Part shown: one piece after another, positions 8,773-18,547 of the stretch | Layout: each line of letters begins with the position of its first letter | How positions within the stretch are numbered: position 1 is the first letter of the stretch | Assembly: GCA_030527645.1 (NCBI GenBank) | Contig: JAUNAJ010000001.1 | Coordinates: forward strand, 1 to 64,000 | Origin: Lachnospiraceae bacterium | GTDB lineage: Bacteria > Bacillota > Clostridia > Lachnospirales > Lachnospiraceae | DNA length: 64,000 nt | Direction of reading: 5' to 3' | Notes under the pieces: generated by a model | Seen by the model: only the letters and a program-made list of their open reading frames with translations | The model's database searches: none | Told to the model about the DNA's origin: nothing | Position numbers and translations under genes: made by a program

Positions 8773-9507
8773 ATGTTTACAACAGAACAGGTTCAGAGTC
8801 TCAACGAGCTGGAGATGCAGGTCTATCAATATGTCATGATGCACAAAAGTACGGTTCCTTACATGCGGATCCGTGAGCTGGCAGCTGAATCCTTTGTCTC
8901 TCCAACCACGGTTCTTCGCTTCTGTCGTAAAATGGGCTGCGATGGATATAATGAATTCAAGTGGAAGATCAAGAATGAAATTGGTCAGGAAAAGGCAGAT
9001 GCAATTCCGGAGGATCTGGAAGAAATCCGCAGCTTTTTTGACGAAATCGAGCAGGGAGCTTTTACAGATAAACTGAAGAAGTCAGCTTCTTTGATTGCAG
9101 CTGCGGATCGGATTGTATTTGCGGGAATCGGCAATTCCGGACATATTGCGCAGTACGGTGCACGGTACTTTACAAATATGGGAAAGTTTTCACTTTATCT
9201 CAGCGATCCTTTCTATCCGGTAAATTTCACCGGTGCCCAGAATTCCCTTGCTATTTTGCTGTCTGTGTCCGGAGAGACCAGAGAGATTCTGGAAACTGTG
9301 AACCATCTGAAGGCTGCTGACTGTACCGTAATCAGTATTGTGAATGCAGAGCACAGCACTCTAGGAAAGCTCTCTGATATCTGTATTTCCTATCATATTA
9401 CGGCACACCGGGTTGGAAATAATCTGGATTTTTCCTCCCAGATACCGGCTGCCTATCTTCTGGAATCCCTGGGGAAAAGGGTTAGAAATCGCCTGGCGGA
9501 GGAATAA
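8773..9507 (+). CDS. MurR/RpiR family transcriptional regulator
   Basis: A 244-residue sugar-phosphate responsive regulator. The N-terminal HTH_6 domain reads MRIRELAAESFVSPTTVLRFCRKMGCDGYNEFKWKI, and the C-terminal SIS domain (from about residue 110: ADRIVFAGIGNSGHIAQYGARYF) binds a phosphorylated sugar. It lies immediately before a 6-phospho-beta-glucosidase and a beta-glucoside PTS, with its own terminator between, so it most likely regulates those genes in response to a beta-glucoside phosphate. RBS GGAGGTG is directly before ATG. Confidence 0.92.
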   Translation: MFTTEQVQSLNELEMQVYQYVMMHKSTVPYMRIRELAAESFVSPTTVLRFCRKMGCDGYNEFKWKIKNEIGQEKADAIPEDLEEIRSFFDEIEQGAFTDKLKKSASLIAAADRIVFAGIGNSGHIAQYGARYFTNMGKFSLYLSDPFYPVNFTGAQNSLAILLSVSGETREILETVNHLKAADCTVISIVNAEHSTLGKLSDICISYHITAHRVGNNLDFSSQIPAAYLLESLGKRVRNRLAEE

Positions 9508-9558
9508 AATCCGCGTATTTTGCGTGAAAAAAGAAGAAACAGATTGTTACAATTTTGG

Positions 9559-9590
9559 AACAGGATTCACTCGATGGATCCTGTTTTTTT
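9559..9590 (+). terminator. Intrinsic terminator after the RpiR gene
   Basis: AACAGGAT (9559-9566) pairs with ATCCTGTT (9578-9585), followed by a T run to 9590. Confidence 0.8.
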
Positions 9591-9604
9591 GATGTCTGGA
9601 TTTA

Positions 9605-9633
9605 TTGAAAAGGGAAAATAGAAATCCTATAAT
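9605..9633 (+). promoter_or_regulatory. Promoter of the beta-glucoside operon
   Basis: TTGAAA (9605-9610), 17-base spacer and perfect TATAAT (9628-9633). A symmetric sequence overlaps the predicted transcription start just downstream. Confidence 0.75.
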
Positions 9634-9640
9634 ACAGTCA

Positions 9641-9667
9641 GTTTCAAGAACTGATCAGAACGGAAAC
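9641..9667. promoter_or_regulatory. Candidate RpiR operator
   Basis: GTTTC (9641-9645) and GAAAC (9663-9667) flank the exact palindrome CTGATCAG (9651-9658), eight bases beyond the -10 box. The position fits a repressor site for the adjacent RpiR protein; no consensus is known to me for this regulator, so the link rests on symmetry and place. Confidence 0.4.
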
Positions 9668-9677
9668 GCATTGCTGA

Positions 9678-11150
<1,473 letters not shown>

Positions 11151-11153
11151 GAG

Positions 11154-13007
11154 ATGGCTATAGATTATCGAATTACCGCAAAGGAGCTGGTTAAGGAACT
11201 GGGCGGAAATGAAAATATTCAGAATGTAACACACTGTGCAACCAGACTGCGTTTTATTCTGAAGGATGAGTCCGGGATTGACAATGACAAAGTGAAGAAG
11301 ATTCCCGGTGTCATTACAACGGTGCAGTCCGGCGGACAATATCAGGTTGTGATCGGAAACCATGTGGCAGATGCGTATCAGTTTGTCACAGAGCTGGTAA
11401 CGGTGGATCCCGCTGCTTCGGATGAACTGGAGAAGCCGAAGGCTAATATTGTCAGCAGAATCGTGGATGTGATTTCTGCAATTTTTGCACCGTTCCTGTA
11501 TACACTGGCTGCCTGCGGTATTCTGCAGGGTATTCTCGGTGTTCTGGTTGCCTTAAATCTTATTGATACTGCATCCGGCACCTATCAGATTCTGAACTTT
11601 GTGTCCTGGACAGCTTTTACTTTCCTGCCGGTGATGATTGCAATTACAGCATCCAAGAAGTTCAAAATCGATACATTTGTGGCGGTGGTAATTGCATGCG
11701 CCCTGGTCTGCCCGGATTATATTGCAATGGTCAATGCGGGAGAACCGGTTTATTTTCTGGGAATGCGTATTCAGCTTCTCAGCTATACTTCTTCTGTAAT
11801 TCCGATTATTCTCTCTATCTGGATTGCTTCTTATTTGAAACATTTCTTTGATAAGTATCTTCCGATTGTAATCAGAAATCTTTTCAGTCCGATGTTCACT
11901 ATTGCCATTATGGTTCCATTGACTCTTCTGGTATTTGGTCCTGTGGGAAATACCATTGGTGGTGCCATAGGAGGCATCTACAATACACTGTACGGCTTAA
12001 GTCCGATTATTGCAGGTCTCATCGTGGGAGGATTATGGGAAGTCCTGGTAATTTTTGGTGTTCACTGGGGCATCACACCGGTTACTGTCGGAAACTATGC
12101 AAGTCTTGGATATGATACATTTACCGGCCTGCAGGGTGCAGCTGTATTCTCTCAGGCAGGTGCCGCATTCGGTGTATTCCTGAAGACAAAAGACAAGGAC
12201 ATGAAGGGGGTATCTGCATCTGCAGCACTTACAGGGCTGTTCGGTATTACAGAGCCGGCAATCTACGGTGTTAACCTGCGCTATAAAACACCTATGATCT
12301 GCGGCTGTATCGCAGGTGCCGTAGGTGGTGCCGTTGCCGGTGCATTCCATGCTGTTTCCTGGGGCTATAATATGCCGGGAATTGCAACACTTCCGAACTA
12401 CTTTAAAGCAGGTCACATGACACAGTTTATCGGCTATGTGATCGCAATCGTTATTTCCTTTGTATTAGGTACAGTGCTGACCATGATTGTGGGCTTCAAG
12501 GAAGATATCTCTGAGGAAAAGACAATTACTGCCTCCTGCGAACCTCCGAAGAATATCGATCATCCGGCAGCAGTTGCTTCTCCTGTCAGCGGTGAAGTAA
12601 TCTCTGTTGCAGATGTAAAGGATGAGGTATTTGCCTCTAAGGCAATGGGGGACGGAGCAGCCATTATCCCCTCATCAGGAAAAGTAGTTGCGCCCTTCGA
12701 CGGAACAGCTTCCGTTGTATTCCCCACCGGTCACGCCATCGGACTGACCGACAGAGAGGGTAACGATTTCCTGATTCATATCGGAATCAATACAGTGGAG
12801 CTGAACGGAGAGGGATTCCACGTTCATGTAAAGCAGGGAGATCTGGTTAAGCAGGGTCAGCTGCTGGTGGAATTTGATCAGGACGTGATTAAAAATGCCG
12901 GCTATGACAGTACCGTTATGTTTATTCTGACGGATTCAGAAAAGCCGGTTAAGGTAAATACCGGAATGACAGCTGCGGGAACAGAACCCGTGATCCAGCT
13001 GATTTAA
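11154..13007 (+). CDS. PTS beta-glucoside transporter subunit IIBCA
   Basis: A 617-residue three-domain PTS permease in the order EIIB-EIIC-EIIA. EIIB has the phospho-cysteine in NVTHCATRLRF (Cys28). EIIC spans about residues 105-450 with many membrane helices and GLFGITEPAIYGVNLR. EIIA has the HIGINTVELNGEGF phospho-histidine region and GHAIGL. It imports and phosphorylates a beta-glucoside (cellobiose, arbutin or salicin class) for the upstream glucosidase. RBS GGGGAGG lies in the end of the glucosidase gene, indicating translational coupling. No LicT/BglG RAT-type antiterminator was seen, so control probably rests on the RpiR protein. Confidence 0.95.
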   Translation: MAIDYRITAKELVKELGGNENIQNVTHCATRLRFILKDESGIDNDKVKKIPGVITTVQSGGQYQVVIGNHVADAYQFVTELVTVDPAASDELEKPKANIVSRIVDVISAIFAPFLYTLAACGILQGILGVLVALNLIDTASGTYQILNFVSWTAFTFLPVMIAITASKKFKIDTFVAVVIACALVCPDYIAMVNAGEPVYFLGMRIQLLSYTSSVIPIILSIWIASYLKHFFDKYLPIVIRNLFSPMFTIAIMVPLTLLVFGPVGNTIGGAIGGIYNTLYGLSPIIAGLIVGGLWEVLVIFGVHWGITPVTVGNYASLGYDTFTGLQGAAVFSQAGAAFGVFLKTKDKDMKGVSASAALTGLFGITEPAIYGVNLRYKTPMICGCIAGAVGGAVAGAFHAVSWGYNMPGIATLPNYFKAGHMTQFIGYVIAIVISFVLGTVLTMIVGFKEDISEEKTITASCEPPKNIDHPAAVASPVSGEVISVADVKDEVFASKAMGDGAAIIPSSGKVVAPFDGTASVVFPTGHAIGLTDREGNDFLIHIGINTVELNGEGFHVHVKQGDLVKQGQLLVEFDQDVIKNAGYDSTVMFILTDSEKPVKVNTGMTAAGTEPVIQLI

Positions 13008-13053
13008 AAATATCCAAAAGCATACAAATTATCCTTTATCAACAGCATGCGTG

Positions 13054-13090
13054 AAACAGCCGGTGCCTTTTCATAAGACACCGGCTGTTT
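13054..13090 (+). terminator. Intrinsic terminator after the PTS gene
   Basis: AAACAGCCGGTG (13054-13065) pairs perfectly with CACCGGCTGTTT (13079-13090); a weak T-rich tail follows. Confidence 0.8.
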
Positions 13091-13196
13091 CGTATTTGGT
13101 CAATATTTACAATTATGTTTACACCATTATTTCTAACATCCGCTCTTGGAGCATGGACACAAATGTCACTACCTGCAGAAATATTCGATTTTGTAA

Positions 13197-13649
13197 CGAA
13201 TTATTGCAGTTGAGAAGCATTATAGTAACTGCGTCGGCGCATCAGATTTTGAAAAAATGTTCTATTTTGCATTCACAACCATCGTGTATGTGGCAGTCAA
13301 TGCACATTCCCCGCTTTCCCTTGCTGTAGCCAGCGGAGTTCTGGTGGGAGTCAACATCCTTGCAGGAATGATGGGAATGCTTGGAACACTGGGAATCAGC
13401 GGACTTTCAAACTTCAAGTATCTGACCCTGTTCTCCCTGTATGATTACAATTCCGTACTCCTGGGAGCAAATGTAACCATTCTTCCGGGTGTCAGTATCG
13501 GTGACAACTGTGTGATCGGAGCTGGATCTGTTGTAACAAAAGATATTCCGGAAAATACAATAGCAGTTGGAAATCCTTGTCATGTTTTACGAAAGATTAC
13601 AGAAAATGACAGGCTTGCAATGAATGCAGAATACCCTCATCCTCTGTAG
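13197..13649 (+). pseudogene. Chimeric relic: membrane-permease fragment fused to the C-terminal end of a maltose/galactoside O-acetyltransferase
   Basis: One open frame joins two unrelated pieces. Up to about base 13460 it encodes hydrophobic helices ending [20 protein letters not shown], resembling the membrane part of an ABC-2-type permease. From there it reads [44 protein letters not shown], the last hexapeptide-repeat turns of a LacA/Maa-type acetyltransferase. Neither family is complete: the permease lacks its start, and the transferase lacks its N-terminal catalytic half. This looks like a deletion junction, probably not functional. The first ATG in the frame is at 13257, without a good ribosome site. 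Confidence 0.7.
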
Positions 13650-13672
13650 GTAGTGGAATGAATGCCCTAAAT

Positions 13673-13702
13673 ACGCACACAGAACGCTTGTTCTATGTGC
13701 GT
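13673..13702 (+). terminator. Hairpin, possible terminator
   Basis: ACGCACA-C-AGAAC (13673-13685) pairs with GTTCT-A-TGTGCGT (13690-13702) around loop GCTT. No T run follows, and it overlaps the next promoter, so it may instead be an operator-like element. Confidence 0.45.
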
Positions 13703-13716
13703 GTCTGTGATATACT
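13688..13716 (+). promoter_or_regulatory. Candidate promoter of the membrane protein and ABC1 kinase operon
   Basis: TTGTTC (13688-13693), 17-base spacer, TATACT (13711-13716); ATG follows at 13760 after AAAGGAGG. Confidence 0.55.
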
Positions 13717-13759
13717 TAATATTTAGAATTGTTCCAAATTAAGAGGAAAGGAGGGAAAC

Positions 13760-14325
13760 ATGATATTTCAAACATTAACAAGGGTGAGACAGAAGATTCT
13801 GCTTAATTTGATTTTTGCAATGGCAACAGGATTGTTGATTTTGATCCTGCCGAACAACTCATACGGATCGTTCAGTGTGTTTGTTGGAATTGTACTGTTG
13901 ATTTATACAGTTTATGCAACATTTAAATTTCTCGACAGCAGTAAGGCGGTCATTCACTATTTAAGGCTGCTGATTGCCCTTTTCCTGGGAATTATCGGAT
14001 TTGCCTTCATTGTATATGATGGATTTCTGATCAATGTAGCGGCACTATGTCCAGCATTCTCCCTGTACTTTCGGGACTCGTTGAGTGCTATCTTGCTGTT
14101 TATGTAGCAAAAAGGGCCGGACGCAGAAGCTGGTGGGTGCTGAATATATTTGGAATCATCCTGATTCTTTTTGGGTTTACTGCCGCAACCAGACCTGCAT
14201 TCAATGATATGACCTCCTATATGCGAGTCGTTGGAGGTACAATCCTGTTTTCCAGCTTTGTGATTGGCTTAAGCTTATTATGGATCTGGCCGAATCGCAG
14301 TAAAAACAGAGATCAGGAGGGATAA
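13760..14325 (+). pseudogene. Frame-disrupted DUF308-like multi-helix membrane protein
   Basis: Two overlapping frames together make one small membrane protein of about 187 residues with five or six hydrophobic helices. The first frame (13760-14107) starts after a strong RBS and reads MIFQTLTRVRQKILLNLIF. Near 14040, in FLINVAAL, the sequence continuing the protein moves to another frame (SSILPVLSGLVECYLAVYVAKRAGRRSWWVLNIFG) and runs to 14325. The second frame's ATG at 14047 has no ribosome site, so a frameshift is more likely than two genes. It resembles the DUF308/HdeD-type membrane family. The second part ends two bases before the kinase GTG, indicating an operon. Confidence 0.65.
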
Positions 14326-14327
14326 CC

Positions 14328-15986
14328 GTGAAAAAGAAAGTCAATAAAAAAATAAATCCCCGTGCAATGGAAATTTTCCGGATATTTGCAACACATAATT
14401 TCTATTTCAACGGACTGACTCCTTTCGAGCTTCGGACCACTATCGAAGACCTTGGTCCGACCTATGTAAAGATTGGACAGATTATGTCCAGCAGGAATGA
14501 TATTCTGCCGGAAGAGTACTGCAGGGAACTGGAGAAGCTGAGAAGTGATGTGGTTCCAATCGAAATCGATGAGGTGAAAGCGATCATTGAAGCTGAGACC
14601 GGATGCAGGATAGAGGATCTCTATTCGGAATTTCGGGAGAAACCACTGGGATCGGCTTCGATGGGACAGGCACATTTTGGAATCCTGAAGGATGGAAGAA
14701 GAGTTGTGACCAAGGTTCAGCGTCCGGGAATTGAAGAAAAGATGCTGGAGGATCTGAAGCTTTTAAAAAGTCTGGCCGGATATTCACAGGCGGGAATCGA
14801 TCCGGATGAGCCGAGAGATTCGTCAAACGTCAATTTGATTGAGGTGCTGGATGAGCTTGAGAAAGTAACCATAGAGGAATTGGACTACGGTACCGAGGCT
14901 GCCAATACAAAGGAATTTCATGAGCTCTGTATCGAAGAAGGTGCAATGATCTCGTCACCTGAGATCATTGAAGAATTATCGACTAAGAGAATACTTACCA
15001 TGACCTATGTGCCGGGCGATACGCTCTCTGACCTTAATACTGTTGAAAAACATGGACATAGCCGGCAGGAGGCTGCGGAAGCACTGTTTGATCATTATAT
15101 TCATCAGGTATTTGAGGTGGGATTGTTTCATGCCGATCCCCATCAGGGGAATATTATGGTGGATGATGAAAAAATCTACTGGATCGATTTCGGAATGCTT
15201 GGCAGGATCAGCTCAGAAAAGATGAATGGGCTGAAAAAAATGATTCTGGCAATGATGCAGGGAAATGCCGATGATCTCGTAGGTGCTGTTCTTTCCTTGG
15301 GAGTTTCTAACGGCAAGGTAGATAAAGCTGCACTGATTGAAGATGTTCGCGAGATGATGGAGGAACAGGCCGGCGCCGGTCAGCTAAGTGAGGTCAATTT
15401 TTCCGCACTCAGCGATACCCTGCAGAATATCATGGCAGACCATAACCTGAAGCTTCCGAGAGAGTACACACTTTTGATCCGAAGCTTAATTACGATGGAA
15501 GGTGTGATAGAAGAGCTTTATCCGGATATCGATATGGCTCAGGTTCTTGCAAAGAAGCTGCTGAGCGGCAGTGATGTGGCGAAACGGCTTATGGAGATGA
15601 TAGGGATTCTGATGCCCGGAGGGGAGTTCACGAAGAATCTTCCCATGTCTGTGATCAAGCTGCTTCTGACAAGCGGGACCCAGGTGGCGAATCTGCCATC
15701 CAGTGCAGTGAAACTGGTAAACAATGTGGCGGATGGCAGATTAAAGATAAAACTGGAATTAACCGGGTATGAAGGGATCATGGAAACTGTTGTATCACTG
15801 GCAGTGAATCTTGTGCTGGCATTGTTTGCGTGTATCCTGTTTATCGGAGGATGTATCCTCACGACAGCAGATGTACAGCCTGCTGTCAGCGGAATGCCTG
15901 TTGTATCTATTGCAGCATTTGTTGTATCCATTGCACTCGGGATGTTTACCGTTACAAGATTCAGAAAGCAGCGTACGAATAAATGA
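14328..15986 (+). CDS. ABC1/UbiB (AarF) family atypical kinase
   Basis: A 552-residue UbiB-family protein. It has the family-specific KxGQ motif (TYVKIGQIMSSR), an Ala-rich-type loop (LGSASMGQAH), Lys in VTKVQRPGI, the catalytic HADPHQGNIMV and the metal-binding YWIDFGMLG. Two hydrophobic helices at the C-terminus anchor it in the membrane. In aerobes UbiB supports ubiquinone synthesis; in anaerobic Clostridia the role is unknown, perhaps lipid or isoprenoid handling. It starts with GTG at 14328 after CAGGAGGG, two bases after the preceding membrane gene. Confidence 0.92.
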   Translation: MKKKVNKKINPRAMEIFRIFATHNFYFNGLTPFELRTTIEDLGPTYVKIGQIMSSRNDILPEEYCRELEKLRSDVVPIEIDEVKAIIEAETGCRIEDLYSEFREKPLGSASMGQAHFGILKDGRRVVTKVQRPGIEEKMLEDLKLLKSLAGYSQAGIDPDEPRDSSNVNLIEVLDELEKVTIEELDYGTEAANTKEFHELCIEEGAMISSPEIIEELSTKRILTMTYVPGDTLSDLNTVEKHGHSRQEAAEALFDHYIHQVFEVGLFHADPHQGNIMVDDEKIYWIDFGMLGRISSEKMNGLKKMILAMMQGNADDLVGAVLSLGVSNGKVDKAALIEDVREMMEEQAGAGQLSEVNFSALSDTLQNIMADHNLKLPREYTLLIRSLITMEGVIEELYPDIDMAQVLAKKLLSGSDVAKRLMEMIGILMPGGEFTKNLPMSVIKLLLTSGTQVANLPSSAVKLVNNVADGRLKIKLELTGYEGIMETVVSLAVNLVLALFACILFIGGCILTTADVQPAVSGMPVVSIAAFVVSIALGMFTVTRFRKQRTNK

Positions 15987-15994
15987 TAAAGAAG

Positions 15995-16039
15995 GGGGCT
16001 GTCGCACAAGCGTTTATTTGACGCTTGTGCGACAGTCCC
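15995..16039. terminator. Bidirectional terminator hairpin between convergent genes
   Basis: CTGTCGCACAAGCGT (15999-16013) pairs perfectly with ACGCTTGTGCGACAG (16021-16035), and GGG/CCC extends the stem. It lies between the ABC1 kinase (+) and glycerate kinase (-), so it can serve both, although T runs are poor. Confidence 0.7.
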
Positions 16040-16091
16040 AGAACTGCACCAGGGGTTGTAAATGTGTAATCCATGTTGTTTGTCCTTCCTT

Positions 16092-17237
16092 TCAGGAAAA
16101 TGCTTTAATGAGGCGGAATGCCTGCTCCACAGAAGCGGTCATATTGTTTCTGGCATTTTCAGGGTCCATGGCCTCTGCCAGAGTAACCACTCCCCGGAGA
16201 ATAGGGAAGAAGGCATCGATGCCGTGCTCATTGCATACCCCTGCATCCGGAGTAACGCTTCCGGAAAATGCCAGCACCTTCTTGCCGTATTTCTTTGCGA
16301 TAGAAGCCACTCCGATTGGAGCCTTGCCCATGGCTGTCTGACTGTCCAGACATCCTTCACCGGTCACAACCACATCCGCATCCTTCACATAGTACTCCAG
16401 GCGGGTTTCCTCCAGAACGATTTTTATTCCAGACTCCAGCACCGCATTGGTAAAGGTAAGGAAGGCAAATCCCAGTCCGCCGGCTGCACCGGTTCCTGCC
16501 TGACTCGCATTCGCTTTTGGGAAGCTCTCAGCTGCCAGTGCAGCATAGGAAGCCAGCCATTTATCCATCTGCAGAACCATGGAAGCATCCGCTCCCTTCT
16601 GGGGTCCGTAGATCGCACTTGCACCATTCTCTCCGCAGAGGGGATTGGTCACATCACAGGCAATCTTAAATCTGCAGTCCTTCAGTTCAGGAATCACATA
16701 GGTATCGGTAATGGATTCCAGCTCCTCCAGGCCCTTCGATCCGAAGGGAACCTGTTTTCCATCCCCGTCCAGCAAACCATAACCCAGAGCCTGCAGCATA
16801 CCAATGCCTCCATCGTTGGTGGCGCTGCCTCCGATTCCCACGATGAAGCTGCGGCATCCTTTCTCAATTGCATCCCGGATCATTTCCCCCACACCATAGG
16901 TGGTGGTGTGCAGGGGATTTTTGTCTTTATCCTCCACCAGAGTAATGCCGGCAGCGGCAGACATCTCAATGATGGCGGTCTTTCCATTTCCTGAATCAAG
17001 AATTCCGTACTGTGCCGTGATTTTAGCACCCAGAGGTCCGGTCACTGGTATATTCTGCAGCTCCCCACCCATGCCAATGGTCAGAGCCTCCACCGTTCCT
17101 TCACCTCCGTCCGCCAGGGGACGAACCAGTACCTCTGCATCGGGATATACTTTCTTTACACCTTCTGCAATGGCATTTCCTGCCTCAAGTGATGTTAAAC
17201 TTCCCTTTAAAGAATCAATTGCTGCAACTACTTTCAT
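16092..17237 (-). CDS. Glycerate kinase (GlxK/GarK family)
   Basis: A 381-residue type 1 glycerate kinase, phosphorylating D-glycerate with ATP to feed glycolysis. It starts MKVVAAIDSLKGSLTSLEAGNAIAEGV and has VRPLADGGEGTVEAL, IGGSATNDGGIGMLQALG, FKIACDVTNPLCGENGAS and VTGEGCLDSQTAMGKAP, all diagnostic. The start at 17237 is supported by AAAGGAG just upstream; 25 additional codons to 17312 are open but lack a ribosome site. It stands alone, with no tartronate or glyoxylate genes nearby. Confidence 0.94.
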   Translation of the reverse strand: MKVVAAIDSLKGSLTSLEAGNAIAEGVKKVYPDAEVLVRPLADGGEGTVEALTIGMGGELQNIPVTGPLGAKITAQYGILDSGNGKTAIIEMSAAAGITLVEDKDKNPLHTTTYGVGEMIRDAIEKGCRSFIVGIGGSATNDGGIGMLQALGYGLLDGDGKQVPFGSKGLEELESITDTYVIPELKDCRFKIACDVTNPLCGENGASAIYGPQKGADASMVLQMDKWLASYAALAAESFPKANASQAGTGAAGGLGFAFLTFTNAVLESGIKIVLEETRLEYYVKDADVVVTGEGCLDSQTAMGKAPIGVASIAKKYGKKVLAFSGSVTPDAGVCNEHGIDAFFPILRGVVTLAEAMDPENARNNMTASVEQAFRLIKAFS

Positions 17238-17458
17238 ACTTAGATCTCCTTTCCTGCACCTCACGTATATGCCATTCATATTTTCATGTACCCTGTATTT
17301 GTTCAGGCACATTCCACAGCATTCTACAGGTTTACGCTTTCAGTTTTATTTTTTACGATTGGTTATTTCTGTTTCTTCATTGCATTATATCTTTGTTGAC
17401 TCTGAATGTCATTCTGATTCTCGGGTATCCTTTTTCAAACGTAATCTTTCGTAAGTAT

Positions 17459-17488
17459 CGGTACAAGACAATATATTGCCTTGTATCG
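17459..17488. promoter_or_regulatory. 30-bp near-perfect palindrome, operator or terminator
   Basis: The two halves of 17459-17488 (CGGTACAAG... and ...CTTGTATCG) mirror each other around an ATAT centre with only two or so mismatches, followed by ATTTTTTATT. It lies in the 359-bp divergent gap between glycerate kinase and the NmrA-like gene, 27 bases before a strong promoter. No gene upstream needs a plus-strand terminator, so a regulator site (HxlR or similar regulators often govern such reductases) is plausible. The rest of the gap holds nothing else I can identify. Confidence 0.5.
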
Positions 17489-17514
17489 ATTTTTTATTAA
17501 ATAAAATGTAACTG

Positions 17515-17543
17515 TTGACATTACAACAAGCGTCTGTTATAGT
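17515..17543 (+). promoter_or_regulatory. Strong promoter of the NmrA-like gene
   Basis: Perfect TTGACA (17515-17520), 17-base spacer, TATAGT (17538-17543). Confidence 0.8.
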
Positions 17544-17596
17544 AGCTTCATAGAAAACGAAGAACTGATTTTTTCATGATTGAAAGGAATAATAAT

Positions 17597-18442
17597 ATGA
17601 AATTAGGAATCACAGGCGTTACAGGTAAACTGGGCAGCACTCTGGTGGAACAGCTGAAGGATCTGGGCGGCAATCTGGTTCTTCTGGCGAGAAATCCGCA
17701 GAAGGCTTCCGTTCCGGAAGGAGCGGAAATTCGAAAGGCAGGCTATGATAGCAGCGAAGAGACGATCCATGCACTGAAGGACGTGGATGTGCTGTTTATG
17801 GTATCGGCCAAAGAGAATGCCAATCGACTGGCAGAGCACAAGGCATTTGTGGATGCAGCTAAGGCAGCGGGAGTCAGACATATTGTTTATACCTCCTTCT
17901 ACAATGCTGCGGAGAAAGCCATCTTCACACTGGCGAGGGATCATTATCATACAGAGGAGCATATTAAATCTCTTGGCTTTACCTATACCTTCATACGTGA
18001 CAATTTTTATATGGATTTCCTGATGGACCTGGTACTGAATTACGGAGAGATCAAGGGACCTGCAGGTGAAGGACGGGTGTCTGCTGTGGTCAGAAGTGAT
18101 GTAGCAGAGGTGCTGGCAGTGATTCTCAGGGATCCGGAGCGTTATGAGAACCGTGTCCTGAATATGACCGGTCCGGAGGATCTAAGTATTAAAGAGGTCT
18201 GCGAAAGAGCCGGGAAGGTGTTGAATAAACAGATTCCTTATATCGAGGAAACAGTAGAAGAGGCTTATGAATCCAGAAAACAGTGGGAGGCAGAGCAATG
18301 GGAATATGATTCCTGGGTGTCCACCTACACAGCCATCAGAGACGGAGAGCAGAAGGGTGTTTCTTCTGATATCGAGGAGATCCTGGGAAGGACTCCTAAA
18401 ACTCTGGAAGACTGCTTATATGAGATGCTGAAAAAAGTGTGA
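17597..18442 (+). CDS. NmrA/QorB-like NAD(P)-binding reductase
   Basis: A 281-residue atypical short-chain dehydrogenase of the NmrA/quinone oxidoreductase 2 (QorB) group. The N-terminal Rossmann loop is LGITGVTGKLGSTLVEQL, followed by LLARNPQKA, which reads the 2'-phosphate of NADP, and DVLFMVSAKE. No catalytic Tyr-x-x-x-Lys is obvious, as usual in NmrA-like proteins, and the product may be a quinone reductase or a redox sensor. ATG 17597 is preferred (GAAAGGA upstream) to ATG 17576. Single gene behind a strong promoter. Confidence 0.88.
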   Translation: MKLGITGVTGKLGSTLVEQLKDLGGNLVLLARNPQKASVPEGAEIRKAGYDSSEETIHALKDVDVLFMVSAKENANRLAEHKAFVDAAKAAGVRHIVYTSFYNAAEKAIFTLARDHYHTEEHIKSLGFTYTFIRDNFYMDFLMDLVLNYGEIKGPAGEGRVSAVVRSDVAEVLAVILRDPERYENRVLNMTGPEDLSIKEVCERAGKVLNKQIPYIEETVEEAYESRKQWEAEQWEYDSWVSTYTAIRDGEQKGVSSDIEEILGRTPKTLEDCLYEMLKKV

Positions 18443-18547
18443 TCTGATGAAACTCTATCAATCAGCTTCATTGTTTTTTGAATAACCTGGAGATTAGAAA
18501 ACAGAACAGCCATTTGAGGTATATGTTACTGAGAAGGAGTGATAACC

